DNA of 64,000 nt, from assembly GCF_900119075.1 (NCBI RefSeq), contig NZ_FPIP01000001.1, positions 248,001 through 312,000 on the forward strand, written 5' to 3'. The notes under the pieces are model-generated. The model made no database searches and was not told the DNA's origin. It saw nothing but the letters and a program-made list of their open reading frames with translations. The translations under genes and the position numbers were made by a program. Below are positions 25,489 through 34,500 of this stretch, piece by piece (the stretch's first letter is position 1; each line of letters begins with the position of its first letter). Source of the stretch: Ruminococcus flavefaciens (GTDB lineage: Bacteria; Bacillota; Clostridia; Oscillospirales; Ruminococcaceae).

Positions 25489-26406
25489 ATGAAAAATGAT
25501 TTCCAGAAACCCAAGGATAATCTGATGATACTGCGAGCCCTTGCGGCTTGGTGGATACTGGGGTTTTCCATTATATTTTCAGCCACAACGGTCATAGACC
25601 TGCTTTCATCGGCATGGAAGGACATTAGTATCGGCAGGGCGATGATGTTCCGCGTTGTATTTTCAGCTCTTTCGGCAGTTCCTCTGACGTTCATCGTGTA
25701 TTTCTTGGTGATACCGCGAGTCAATAAGCAGTTCCGTATATTCAGAAAGATAGTTTCAAGGATATCCGACGAGGGCTATTCCGACACGGTAATAAAGGAT
25801 ATGGAGGCTCAGCTCCAGTTCTGCATGACTATGCCTACAAGCTACGCCACATACAGGAATCAGTACGCAATGTTCCTGACCGAGGCTTATATGTCTCTCC
25901 ATGAGTATGAGCTTGCCGAGGAAAAGCTTGGCTGTGTGGATTATGAGTTCATGAAAAGCGAGCTCCGCGGCACAAATACCATATCATTACAGCGGAATAT
26001 CCTGCTTATCCATGTTCTGAGAGTTCAGCTTGCCGCCGTAAGCGGCGATATAAAGCTGACCGAGGAGCGTGTAGCCAGCGGCGAAAAGGTCTTCGTATTA
26101 TACCGCGACAAGAGCGAAATGATGAACTATCTTATAGATACGGCGTATTTCGAGTCCCTTTTAGTGCATGAGCAGTACGAAAACGCTGATAAGCTCCTTG
26201 AGAAATACAAGGACAACGAGGAACTGAGATTCGGATATCTGCTTGACAAGGGACGCTGTTATATGCGAATGGGCAGAACGGAGCAGGCTGAGAGCTACTT
26301 CAACGAAGCCTATTCCATGGCTACAAACGACTGGCGCAGGCGCACTATAGACCTTGAAAGAAACAATCCTATTTCTTCAAAAACAAGAAAAAGCACTCGC
26401 AGATAA
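25489..26406 (+). CDS. Unrecognised membrane protein with TPR-like C-terminal region
   Basis: ATG with GAGAAAGG upstream; 305 residues. Two membrane segments (about 15-42 and 53-75) are followed by about 225 mostly helical cytoplasmic residues. Within these, AMFLTEAYMSLHEYELAEEKL and YLLDKGRCYMRMGRTEQAESYFNEA have the spacing of tetratricopeptide units. No named family was recognised. It ends against the convergent methylase gene with a shared hairpin and has no clear operon partner. A scaffold for protein contact at the membrane is plausible from the TPR-like part only. Confidence 0.6.
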   Translation: MKNDFQKPKDNLMILRALAAWWILGFSIIFSATTVIDLLSSAWKDISIGRAMMFRVVFSALSAVPLTFIVYFLVIPRVNKQFRIFRKIVSRISDEGYSDTVIKDMEAQLQFCMTMPTSYATYRNQYAMFLTEAYMSLHEYELAEEKLGCVDYEFMKSELRGTNTISLQRNILLIHVLRVQLAAVSGDIKLTEERVASGEKVFVLYRDKSEMMNYLIDTAYFESLLVHEQYENADKLLEKYKDNEELRFGYLLDKGRCYMRMGRTEQAESYFNEAYSMATNDWRRRTIDLERNNPISSKTRKSTRR

Positions 26407-26438
26407 TGAGGTGATACCTCATATCAGCGGGTGCTTTT
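26389..26438. terminator. Bidirectional terminator between convergent genes
   Basis: AAAAAGCACTCGC pairs with GCGGGTGCTTTTT, with an inner GAGGTGATACCTC hairpin. It spans the ends of both the TPR-like gene and the methylase gene. Confidence 0.75.
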
Positions 26439-28485
26439 TGAAATCACGGCTGGTCTCGAATGAATCGTACTCAGCCCTTGATATTTCTACACATTCCGCC
26501 GCAAGTTCATCGACTTCGGCGGATTTTTTATATATTACGGGGAATTTTGCCACCTCTCCCGACTGAAAATTCAGAGTAGGGTTCAGCTGACCAAAAATAT
26601 AGGCAAAAACCTTGGAATTGAGAAGTGCGCAGATGAAGTGCTTTTTGCCGCCAAGGTCAAAGATACAGCAGCCGCCGTTATCAAAGATATAGCCCTTTCT
26701 GAACTCGCGGATACTGAATTTGCCGCTGGTTAGAGTAGACCATGTAAGCCCTGCCTTTGTGAAATAGCGGTAATTCGCTACAACAGCAGTTGGGATAGCC
26801 CTTATCTCTGCGCCGTCGTCGAACCAGTCGATGACATAGTCGTTGAAGCCGTACCACTTCCGATAGCCGCCGCCCTTATTATAGGGAAACCAGCGTTTTT
26901 TCAGGGTTTCAGCCCTGTCAATGTAGCTGCTGTCAAGGTTAAGCTTGTTTTTGTCCACCTCGAACCATAGCCGCAGGAATCTGTCATTATCCGATGTGGA
27001 GTTGCCCTTACGCGGAGCTGCGATACTTCCCAGAGGCGGATATTTCGAGAAAAGTCCTCGGACGTTCTCGCTTAGCCAGTATGCCGCAGGAGCATTGGGC
27101 AGCTTGCAGAAATCCTCGGCGTCAGCCTTGAACACATAATTGCAGTCAGGAGAAGCTATAGCTTCAAGAAGCTTTTCACGCTGAACTTCAAGACCGCCGC
27201 GGAAGTCCGTAAGACGGAAGTAAACACCCTTGCACTCGGTTTTGCAGTTGCGCATTGTAAAGGCGCAGACAGGCACGGTAGCCTCCTCAAAGGCGGAATA
27301 CTCGAACTGCACAAGACTTTCGAGAGTACGTTCGGTGAACATCATTCGGCGGAGCTTTTCGTAGCTCTGAATGAACAGCCAGACAAAGGGCGTAAGGAAG
27401 CCAAGATAGCCCACTGGCTTTGCAAGCTCGGTGCAGCGCTGTATAAAAGCGGAAAACAGGTCAGCACGGCTGTCGGGGTAATTGGCCTTGATGAAGCAGA
27501 GAAGCTGAGAACTCATATTTCCGCAGCTTAGATATGGCGGATTTGTCACCACGGCGTCGTATTTGCGTGTGAGGAGTTCATAGACCTTTGCCGCTTTTGT
27601 GCCATGTGTTTTGGGCGGTATGGTCGGTCTGAGAAGACTGCCGAAGAGCTCCGAACCCTCAAACTGCTGCGAAAAATCGTCTGCGCCTGCCAAATCCTCG
27701 GTATCCCAGAGATTCAGCTCAATATTACAGCTGAGTATCTCGGGAGCATAGTCCGCTGCTTTCATTATCAGCGCAAAATGGGACATTCTCCGCATACGGC
27801 TGTCAATATCCAGACCGAAGATATTCCGCGTAAGAGCGAGCTTTGCGGCTTCAAGGCGGTCATAGCCGCGGGAGATATACAGCTCCATGAACAGGTCGAG
27901 TGCAGCAGTGAGGATATTTCCGCTGCCCATGCATGGATCGAGAAAGGTTATATCCTCGGGAGCACAGGGGATAGCTTCGGTATCTCTTTGGATATGATAG
28001 GGGAGATTTGATGTATCAAATCCGCAGACTGACGAAAAAGCCTGACCGAGAGTATTTTCCGTCATATAGCGTACGATCCATTGGGGAGTGAATATCTGCG
28101 TAGCAGCTGAGATGTTCTCAGCGCCAACCTTGACATTGCGCTTCAAGCCGCTGAGTGCAGCCTCCTTTGCGTCGCTGTTGAAGTACTGATAGAGCCGTCC
28201 TATGAGCTGAACGTTGCTTTTCCACGATTCATCGGGGATATCGCCAAGCATTTTGCATACCTTATCAGAAGCTGATATAACTGCGCTTTCAACGGTAAGC
28301 CTTGGGAACACTTCGGGGAAAGCGTCGCTGAGTGCCGTTTTATCTATTTGCAGCTTATTGGCGGCAATGTATCGCATGGCAGCTCCGCGGAAAAAGGCTT
28401 CAAATCGAAGCTCATCGGAATCAAGTGCGCTGCGGAACTCATTTTTTACGGCTTCGGTGATATTTTTCAGCGATGACCTTTTCAC
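26419..28485 (-). CDS. PglX-like N6-adenine DNA methyltransferase, short orphan form
   Basis: GTG start with AAGGGGGG upstream; 688 residues. The methylase core has the SAM loop FLDPCMGSG (181-189) and catalytic VVTNPPYLS (NPPY at 315-318). The stretch RLYQYFNSDAKEAALSG and AATQIFTPQWIVRYMTEN (about 98-143) is very like the corresponding part of BREX PglX. The last residues, DSFETSRDFKKHPLI, match a segment that in PglX lies mid-protein and is followed by several hundred residues. So this is either a truncated PglX or a natural short relative. No BREX partner (BrxC, PglZ, BrxL, BrxA/B) or restriction nuclease is encoded within the window. Target site unknown. Confidence 0.8.
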   Translation of the reverse strand: MKRSSLKNITEAVKNEFRSALDSDELRFEAFFRGAAMRYIAANKLQIDKTALSDAFPEVFPRLTVESAVISASDKVCKMLGDIPDESWKSNVQLIGRLYQYFNSDAKEAALSGLKRNVKVGAENISAATQIFTPQWIVRYMTENTLGQAFSSVCGFDTSNLPYHIQRDTEAIPCAPEDITFLDPCMGSGNILTAALDLFMELYISRGYDRLEAAKLALTRNIFGLDIDSRMRRMSHFALIMKAADYAPEILSCNIELNLWDTEDLAGADDFSQQFEGSELFGSLLRPTIPPKTHGTKAAKVYELLTRKYDAVVTNPPYLSCGNMSSQLLCFIKANYPDSRADLFSAFIQRCTELAKPVGYLGFLTPFVWLFIQSYEKLRRMMFTERTLESLVQFEYSAFEEATVPVCAFTMRNCKTECKGVYFRLTDFRGGLEVQREKLLEAIASPDCNYVFKADAEDFCKLPNAPAAYWLSENVRGLFSKYPPLGSIAAPRKGNSTSDNDRFLRLWFEVDKNKLNLDSSYIDRAETLKKRWFPYNKGGGYRKWYGFNDYVIDWFDDGAEIRAIPTAVVANYRYFTKAGLTWSTLTSGKFSIREFRKGYIFDNGGCCIFDLGGKKHFICALLNSKVFAYIFGQLNPTLNFQSGEVAKFPVIYKKSAEVDELAAECVEISRAEYDSFETSRDFKKHPLI

Positions 28486-28609
28486 GGTATCCCCCCCTTA
28501 AATCAAATAACATTATTATTATAACACACAGCGGCTTTTCTTTCAAGTGAAAAGGGAATATTGCCGATATAGTTCGTTTTGGGTAATATGCGAATTTTTT
28601 TGTAAACCA

Positions 28610-28638
28610 TTGACAATTTACCGTGGGCGTGTTATAAT
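28610..28638 (+). promoter_or_regulatory. Consensus promoter of the GGDEF/EAL gene
   Basis: TTGACA (28610-28615), 17-base spacer, TATAAT (28633-28638). The 5' leader of about 140 bases was inspected for a c-di-GMP riboswitch; none was recognised. Confidence 0.85.
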
Positions 28639-28781
28639 AATTTTGTATTCAATGACTTTAGTTTAAATAAATTGCGTATAAGCGATATGTTTTTAGCTTA
28701 TTATCAGTTAATAATTCGATTATTTACATCGCAGCTTGGCGGTAATACTGTTTCTATTTTTTTACAACGGGGGGACTACAT

Positions 28782-30746
28782 ATGAAAAAGGTCTTGAAAT
28801 GGTTGTCGGACGGTCTCGGTTTTGAGAAGCAAAGCAAATATGTAAACGAGTATTTCTTCAGAGCGAATATGCGTGCGAGCATTTATATGTCCGTTGTTGT
28901 AATAGTTCTTGAAATATGGATGATAATCCGTATGACCAATACCATATTTGAGAATAATCTTCAGAGTAATTTCAAGCATTATTTCGAGAAGTATTACATC
29001 AATTATATAATTCTTCTGGTTTCGGGCGTACTTATGCTCCTGTTTTCACAGAGATATATCAGGGGAAAGACCAAGAATCACGCTCTCGGACAGTGCATAA
29101 AATGGGTATTTACCTTTATATGCATCTATTTCGGAGTAAAGATATCCATTAACGATTATGCAAAGGGCGAGCAGATACTTACTTTCCTTACTATGGAGCT
29201 TTTCTCCATGTGTCTGCTTACATGGAAGCCTTTGGCGGCGTTCCTTATCTCAGGCGGCTCTTATCTTTATTTCTTCCTGCGCATAAATGATATGGTGGCA
29301 GTTAATACGGGAGACCAGGGTACTACTATAGCAACACAGATAAACTTCTTTACCATGTGGATATCCACTATGATGGTATGTGTTGCAAATTATAACAACA
29401 CACGTTTGCAGGCTATCAAGGACGAGAATCTTGAGAAGATAAACGCTTATCTCTCAAAGATATCCGTAGAGGACGAGCTTACGGGCATACATAATATGGT
29501 TTACTTCCGCTCGGAGGGCGCAAAGCTTCTGAATTATGTAACGACCGATAAGGACAATATCCTTTTCCTGTTCTTTGATGTCGAAAACTTTAAGTCCTAC
29601 AACGAAAAGTACAGTTTTCAGGCAGGAAATGAGCTCCTTAGAAAGATAGCTCATATGATAGAAGATGAATTTGAAGGCTCGCTTGTTTCGCGCTTTTCCG
29701 ACGACCATTTCGTAGTCCTTACCAGTGTTGACGGAGCTCAGAATAAGATAGGACAGCTTTCAGGGGAGATAAAGAAGCTACAGAAGGAAGTCCACCTTGA
29801 ACTGAAATGCGGCGCTTATAAGCCCACGGACGATAAGGCTGATATCAGTCAGGCGTGTGACAGAGCACGTTTTGCCTGCAACAGTATCAAAAAGCATTAT
29901 GACCGTACTTTGCGTTTTTACGATAAGTCCCTTGAGGACAAGTTCCAGCAGAAGCAGTACATCGTCAATAATATCGACACAGCTATTGAAAACGGCTGGA
30001 TAAAGGTATTCTATCAGCCTGTTGTGGATACTTCTGACGGCTCTATTTGTGGTCTTGAAGCCCTCGCAAGGTGGCAGGATCCGAATTACGGACTTCTTCC
30101 TCCGGGTGCATTCATCGAGATTCTTGAAGAATACCGCCAGATATACAAGCTTGACCTCTGTATGGTAGAATCGGTTTGCAGGGATTACAGAGAGTCAGTT
30201 GAAAGCGGAAAAGCCTTTGTTCCTGTTTCGCTTAACTTCTCACGTCTTGATTTCGAGCTTTGCGACATCGTCGGAAATCTCTGCGAGATCGTTGAGAAGT
30301 ACAACGTTCCAAAGGAATTTATAGATGTGGAAGTTACCGAGAGCGCTCTTACCGATCAGCAGGATTTCCTGCCGAATGCAATAAAGAGCCTCAGGGAAAT
30401 GGGCTACAAGGTCTGGCTGGACGACTTCGGAAGCGGCTATTCATCACTGAATGTACTTAAAGATTATCATTTTGATGTTCTCAAGATAGATATGAAGTTC
30501 CTCAGAGGCTTTGACAGCAACGAAAAGACAAGACCTATCCTTGAAAATATCGTAGACCTGACCAAACAGCTCAGTATGGTATCGCTTACCGAGGGCGTTG
30601 AGACTAAGGAACAGTTCGATTTCCTTGCGAATATCGGCTGTAACCGCGCACAGGGCTACCTGTTCAGCAAGCCTCTGCCGCTTGAGGAGCTAAGACAGAA
30701 GATCGCCGCAGGCAAGCTTTCTATCTCAAAGCAATATGCAAAATAA
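28782..30746 (+). CDS. Membrane c-di-GMP phosphodiesterase with degenerate GGDEF and intact EAL
   Basis: ATG with CGGGGGG upstream; 654 residues. Five to six membrane segments fill about 25-210. A GGDEF-type domain follows (about 225-385), but its active-site motif reads RFSDDHF where RxGGDEF is expected, so cyclase activity is unlikely. The EAL domain (about 400-645) keeps GLEALARW, FIDVEVTESA, WLDDFGSGYSSL, LKIDMKFL, EGVET and QGYLFSKPL, all needed for metal binding and hydrolysis. It should break down cyclic di-GMP in response to a membrane signal, perhaps with the GGDEF part as a GTP sensor. It stands alone as a transcription unit. Confidence 0.93.
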   Translation: MKKVLKWLSDGLGFEKQSKYVNEYFFRANMRASIYMSVVVIVLEIWMIIRMTNTIFENNLQSNFKHYFEKYYINYIILLVSGVLMLLFSQRYIRGKTKNHALGQCIKWVFTFICIYFGVKISINDYAKGEQILTFLTMELFSMCLLTWKPLAAFLISGGSYLYFFLRINDMVAVNTGDQGTTIATQINFFTMWISTMMVCVANYNNTRLQAIKDENLEKINAYLSKISVEDELTGIHNMVYFRSEGAKLLNYVTTDKDNILFLFFDVENFKSYNEKYSFQAGNELLRKIAHMIEDEFEGSLVSRFSDDHFVVLTSVDGAQNKIGQLSGEIKKLQKEVHLELKCGAYKPTDDKADISQACDRARFACNSIKKHYDRTLRFYDKSLEDKFQQKQYIVNNIDTAIENGWIKVFYQPVVDTSDGSICGLEALARWQDPNYGLLPPGAFIEILEEYRQIYKLDLCMVESVCRDYRESVESGKAFVPVSLNFSRLDFELCDIVGNLCEIVEKYNVPKEFIDVEVTESALTDQQDFLPNAIKSLREMGYKVWLDDFGSGYSSLNVLKDYHFDVLKIDMKFLRGFDSNEKTRPILENIVDLTKQLSMVSLTEGVETKEQFDFLANIGCNRAQGYLFSKPLPLEELRQKIAAGKLSISKQYAK

Positions 30747-30844
30747 TATTAAGGCGCTTTCGTTTAACAGTAATACTTATATAGAAATTTTATGTTTATT
30801 ATTGAGAGAACCCCTTTTGAAAAAGGGACCCTCTGACGGAGGAC

Positions 30845-30893
30845 GTCCCCTCTGTCACTGCGTGACATCTCCCCGCACTGCGGGGAGTCACTC
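30845..30893 (+). repeat. Dispersed double-hairpin repeat, family A, copy 4
   Basis: GTCCCCTCTGTC - GTGACATCTCCCC - GGGGAGTCACTC, nearly identical to copy 1 at 16905 although 14 kb away. Stem two is CTCCCCG-CACTG-CGGGGAG. Confidence 0.88.
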
Positions 30894-30923
30894 TCAAACT
30901 CTCTCCCTAAAACTTTCGTTTTG

Positions 30924-30997
30924 TTTTTTCACAGATAGGGCGCTCCTGCATTTTGCAGGGCTTTTTTATTATATAAAGCGCCCTATCTGCGAAAAAA
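30924..30997. repeat. Large inverted repeat enclosing a terminator-like hairpin
   Basis: Arms 30924-30943 and 30978-30997 are complementary over 20 bases with one mismatch (TTTTTTC, CAGATAGGGCGC core). The 34-base interior carries CCTGCA-TTT-TGCAGG then GCTTTTTT, a small intrinsic terminator. The A/T runs at the outer ends also suit bidirectional termination. Confidence 0.75.
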
Positions 30998-31251
30998 CCA
31001 GATAAAAGTCTTTGGAAAGGGGTATGGGGGAAACGCTTTCTTCAGAAAGGTTTACCCCATAAATAGCCATAAGCTCTATATTAGTGTTACGTTTATCGGA
31101 AGCGCCTTTTTATACAAACAAAATACGAATTTTTAACCTGCGGTGCATATTCTTCTGCGTTGATTTTTGCACTTTGAGTGCATAAAACGCCTTTGGAAAT
31201 GCTGAAATAGTAATTTTGATACCGAAAATATTTAAAAATATCAAAATTCTG

Positions 31252-31280
31252 TTGTCAAGCATGACTTGTTGTGCTATAAT
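31252..31280 (+). promoter_or_regulatory. Promoter of the GH5 endoglucanase gene
   Basis: TTGTCA (31252-31257), 17-base spacer, TATAAT (31275-31280); same boxes as the xylanase promoter at 10762. Confidence 0.8.
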
Positions 31281-31334
31281 TAATACAGAATATAAAAGTT
31301 GTTCACGGGACATTAATATTTAGGAGGAATAATT

Positions 31335-32942
31335 ATGAAGAAACAGATCATCAGTACTGCTCTGGCACTTATGGTGCTCGGGGCGACAGTTCAGCCCTTT
31401 GGGCAGAGCGAGAAGAAAGCATTTGCCGCAGACAGCACTATGCGTGATATCTCGACTATGGATCTTGTAAAGGAAATGGGCGTAGGTATCAATCTCGGCA
31501 ACACTATGGAGGCTTGCGGCGACTGGATAGCCGAGGTCGATGCAGAGTGGGGCGACGGAGTTCTCACTGTTGAGGAGTACGAAACAGCATGGGGAAGCCC
31601 TGTTGTTACTCAGAAAATGATTCAGGGCATGGCTGACGAGGGCTTCGGCGTGGTACGTGTGCCTGTAGCGTGGTCAAACCTCATGGAGGACAACTACAAG
31701 ATAAACAAGGACCTTGACGCTCGTGTTCATGAGATAGTTGACTGGGTTATCGACGCGGATATGTACTGTATCATCAATATCCACTGGGATAACGGCTGGG
31801 TAAACACTTTCCCCGACAATAAGGACGAGTGCATGAAGCGCTATCAGACAATGTGGGAGCAGATATCCGACAGCTTCAAGGACTATGGCGACAAGCTGAT
31901 GTTCGAGTCACAGAACGAGGAGCTGGGCTGGGAAAAGGTCTGGAACCCATGGGGCGGAACAGAGGGCAAGGCTGAGTCCTACGCTCTTGTAAATGAGATA
32001 AATCAGAAGTTCGTTGACGTTATCCGCAAGTCAGGCGGAAACAATCCGAAGCGTCATCTGCTGATATCGGGATACAATACGGGATTCGACCGCACCTGCG
32101 ATCCTCTTTTCAAAATGCCGAGTGATCCTGCAAACCGCATGGCAGTATCGGTTCATTACTATACTCCCGCAGGCTTTGCTATCCTTGAGGATAAGGATGA
32201 GACATGGGCAAAGGCTCGCGCAACATGGGGTACAGACGAGGATTACAAGGAACTCAACGCGAATATGGATATGATGAAAAATGGCTTTATTGACAAGGGC
32301 ATACCCGTTATCGTAGGCGAGTACGGCTGTCCTACAAAGGGCAAGGAGCCTGATTCAGTAAGACTTTTCATCAGCTCTGTTTGCAAGTCGGCATATGAGC
32401 GTGGACTTTGTCCTGTGCTCTGGTCAACTCCAGGCGGACACTATAACCGCGAGACCTGTAAAATGGAAGATCAGGAGCTGAGAAAGCTTCTCAATGAGAT
32501 ATCAGGCTTCAAGCCAAAGGCTCCTGCTGAGACAACAACGACAACTACTACAGCAACAACTACTACCACCACGACTACAGCAACAACAACTACTACATCT
32601 TCCACAACTACAACAACTGTAACAACTACAGCCGAGACAACCGCATCTACCACCAGCGTAACAACAACTGCCGAGCCTGTTGTTTCTACAACGACTACAG
32701 CTCCAAAGGCTGGCAAAAAAGGCGACGCAAACTGCGACGGCAATGTTGATATGTCCGATGTTGTACTGATAATGCAGTCTCTTGCAAATCCAAACAGATT
32801 CGGAGAGAGCGGCACAGACGAGCACCATATCACCCGTGAGGGAGCAGATAACGGTGACGTAGCAGGCGGCAATGACGGTCTCACCAGCGGCGACGCTCTT
32901 GAGATACAGCTTTTCCTTCTTGGTATCAAGTCCTCTCTTTAA
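31335..32942 (+). CDS. Cellulosomal endoglucanase: GH5 - Thr linker - dockerin
   Basis: ATG with TAGGAGGAA upstream; 535 residues and a signal peptide ending near AFAAD (32). GH5 covers about 40-390, with GVGINLGNTMEA, RVPVAWSN, INIHWDNGW, ESQNEELGW (acid/base Glu195) and VIVGEYGCPTKG (nucleophile Glu329). A Thr-rich linker (about 393-457) joins a C-terminal dockerin (about 460-533) with GDANCDGNVDMSDVV and a second, looser repeat GGNDGLTSGDALEIQ separated by an insertion. The enzyme should cleave internal beta-1,4-glucan bonds in cellulose or related glucans. The long insertion between dockerin repeats distinguishes it from the other three dockerins here. Confidence 0.94.
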   Translation: MKKQIISTALALMVLGATVQPFGQSEKKAFAADSTMRDISTMDLVKEMGVGINLGNTMEACGDWIAEVDAEWGDGVLTVEEYETAWGSPVVTQKMIQGMADEGFGVVRVPVAWSNLMEDNYKINKDLDARVHEIVDWVIDADMYCIINIHWDNGWVNTFPDNKDECMKRYQTMWEQISDSFKDYGDKLMFESQNEELGWEKVWNPWGGTEGKAESYALVNEINQKFVDVIRKSGGNNPKRHLLISGYNTGFDRTCDPLFKMPSDPANRMAVSVHYYTPAGFAILEDKDETWAKARATWGTDEDYKELNANMDMMKNGFIDKGIPVIVGEYGCPTKGKEPDSVRLFISSVCKSAYERGLCPVLWSTPGGHYNRETCKMEDQELRKLLNEISGFKPKAPAETTTTTTTATTTTTTTTATTTTTSSTTTTTVTTTAETTASTTSVTTTAEPVVSTTTTAPKAGKKGDANCDGNVDMSDVVLIMQSLANPNRFGESGTDEHHITREGADNGDVAGGNDGLTSGDALEIQLFLLGIKSSL

Positions 32943-32966
32943 AACCTAAAGAGGTGTATATCCCGT

Positions 32967-32998
32967 AAAAAGCCCACAGCTTAATGCTGTGGGCTTTT
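32967..32998. terminator. Terminator between GH5 and LCP genes
   Basis: AAAAGCCCACAGC-TTAAT-GCTGTGGGCTTTT, a 13-bp stem with A and T flanks that serves both convergent genes. Confidence 0.9.
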
Positions 32999-33002
32999 GC
33001 CT

Positions 33003-34439
33003 TTAATCTTTAGAAAAAACTTCCTTGTCGATGACTTCTCTGTTTGCACCGAAGTCTACCTGTAGTACGTTTCCTACGTCTACATCTGCACCTGTGAAGG
33101 TTCCCTCGGCAGGTATCTGTATCTGCTTTGTCTTGTATTTAAGAGCAAACGGTGCTCTCAGAGAAAGGAGATATGCCTTTGGTGTGGACATATTTGTAGC
33201 AACATCGGGGATAACGTCCGAAGCAAGGTTCTTGAAGATAGAGGGCTTGAATGTCTTCATCTTAGCGATGATAAGTGACATTACTCTGCGCTGGCGCTCT
33301 GTTCGCTCGAAGTCGCTGTTGCCTACCTTACGTATACGTGAGTAGGAGAGAGCCTGTTTGCCGTTGAGATGGAGCTTTCCGCCGCCGCTGAGCAGGTCTG
33401 CGTCGGGAGGATCGCCCATAAGACCATTTACCTCTGACATGAGGATAACGTTTATCTCCTGAGCTTCTGCGTCGCTTACCTCGATATCTATGCCGCCTAC
33501 TGAATCCACAAGGGATACGAACGAAGCGAAATCAACGGAAACATAATCGTCGATACGCACATCGAAGTTGAGCTCGATAGTGTCCATAAGCAGGTCAGCT
33601 CCGCCGAATGCGTAAGCCGCATTGAGCTTGTTCCAGCCGTTATTCGGTATCTCAACATAGCAGTCGCGCATGAATGATGTCATGATTATCTCATTGGTCT
33701 TGCTGTTGAGGGATACCAGTATCATTGAGTCGGAGCGCCCTACCTCGTCAGCTGTTCTGCCGTCGGTACCGATAACGAGGATACTGCGGACATGACCTCT
33801 GCCGAGACTGTCAGCATAATGATTTCGGCTCTCTGAGGGCTTGTACTCCATTTTCTTTATGAGAGATACCGAGGTGCAGGAGTAAAGTCCGAAAAGAAGC
33901 AGGAAGAGTACAAGGACTGTCTTGAATAATCTGCCGACTATCCTGCGGAGCAGGGACTTGTGACGGCGCTTTTTCTTTTTAGGACGTTCCTCATGCTCAG
34001 GCTGAGGAGCGGCAGGTCCTTTGCGTTTCTGTGTCGGTCTTGGCGGCGGAGGCGGTGCTGCTTGTGGAGCAGCAGGAGGCGGATAATATCCGCCGTCGCT
34101 GTAGCCGCTGTATTCCTGAGGAGACTGCTGATTATAGTCGTAATACTGGGGTTCACTGTAATTTGGCTGCGGTGGGGGAGCAGAGTGGGGAAACTGTGGC
34201 GGCTGCTCTGAATGTGGGAACTGCGGCGGCTGTCCTGACTGGGGAAAGCGGGGAGCCTGCTGCTGCGGAGCACTGCTGCCTGACTGCGATGCAGCTCTGC
34301 GGTTTACTCTCCTTAGGGGCGGCAGCTCCTGTTTTGGCGGAGCGCTGTAGCCGCTTACTCCGTTGGGGAGCAGCATAGTATCCTGATTATCAGTGTTTGG
34401 AATGTTGTCCTCGTCTCTGCCATTATATCTGTTTGGCAT
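33003..34439 (-). CDS. LytR-CpsA-Psr (LCP) family protein
   Basis: ATG with AAAGGAGC upstream; 478 residues. Residues 1-150 are Pro/Gln/Ser-rich with repeats of PPQFPHSEQ type and should be disordered in the cytoplasm. A basic patch and one membrane segment (about 163-190) follow, then the extracellular LCP domain (about 215-400) with VIGTDGR, RSDSMILVSLN, SFMRDCYVEIP, KLNAAYAFGG and ALSYSRIRK. LCP enzymes transfer undecaprenyl-linked wall polymers (teichoic acid, capsule) to peptidoglycan. The very long disordered N-terminus is unusual; most have only a few dozen residues before the membrane. Confidence 0.93.
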   Translation of the reverse strand: MPNRYNGRDEDNIPNTDNQDTMLLPNGVSGYSAPPKQELPPLRRVNRRAASQSGSSAPQQQAPRFPQSGQPPQFPHSEQPPQFPHSAPPPQPNYSEPQYYDYNQQSPQEYSGYSDGGYYPPPAAPQAAPPPPPRPTQKRKGPAAPQPEHEERPKKKKRRHKSLLRRIVGRLFKTVLVLFLLLFGLYSCTSVSLIKKMEYKPSESRNHYADSLGRGHVRSILVIGTDGRTADEVGRSDSMILVSLNSKTNEIIMTSFMRDCYVEIPNNGWNKLNAAYAFGGADLLMDTIELNFDVRIDDYVSVDFASFVSLVDSVGGIDIEVSDAEAQEINVILMSEVNGLMGDPPDADLLSGGGKLHLNGKQALSYSRIRKVGNSDFERTERQRRVMSLIIAKMKTFKPSIFKNLASDVIPDVATNMSTPKAYLLSLRAPFALKYKTKQIQIPAEGTFTGADVDVGNVLQVDFGANREVIDKEVFSKD

Positions 34440-34500
34440 TGTGAAGCTCCTTTCAATGTTTGAAGAACCCGTATCATAGCTGACACAGGTTCTTGTTACG

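Larger units (their letters stand above)
30747..31334. other. Gene-free palindrome region before the GH5 gene
   Basis: Nearly 590 bases with no supported gene. It contains CCCTTTT/AAAAGGG-type and CCTC/GAGG hairpins (30811-30843), a family A repeat (30845), a large inverted repeat with a nested terminator (30924-30997), a run ending in GGTTTACCCC (about 31062), and the GH5 promoter at 31252. Confidence 0.65.

Noticed and set aside
26419..28485. Complete BREX defence system
   Set aside because: Only a PglX-like gene is found; neighbours are a TPR-like membrane protein and a GGDEF/EAL protein.
28639..28781. c-di-GMP riboswitch in the leader of the GGDEF/EAL gene
   Set aside because: I could not find the conserved GEMM core or its paired stems; the leader is A+T-rich without clear structure.
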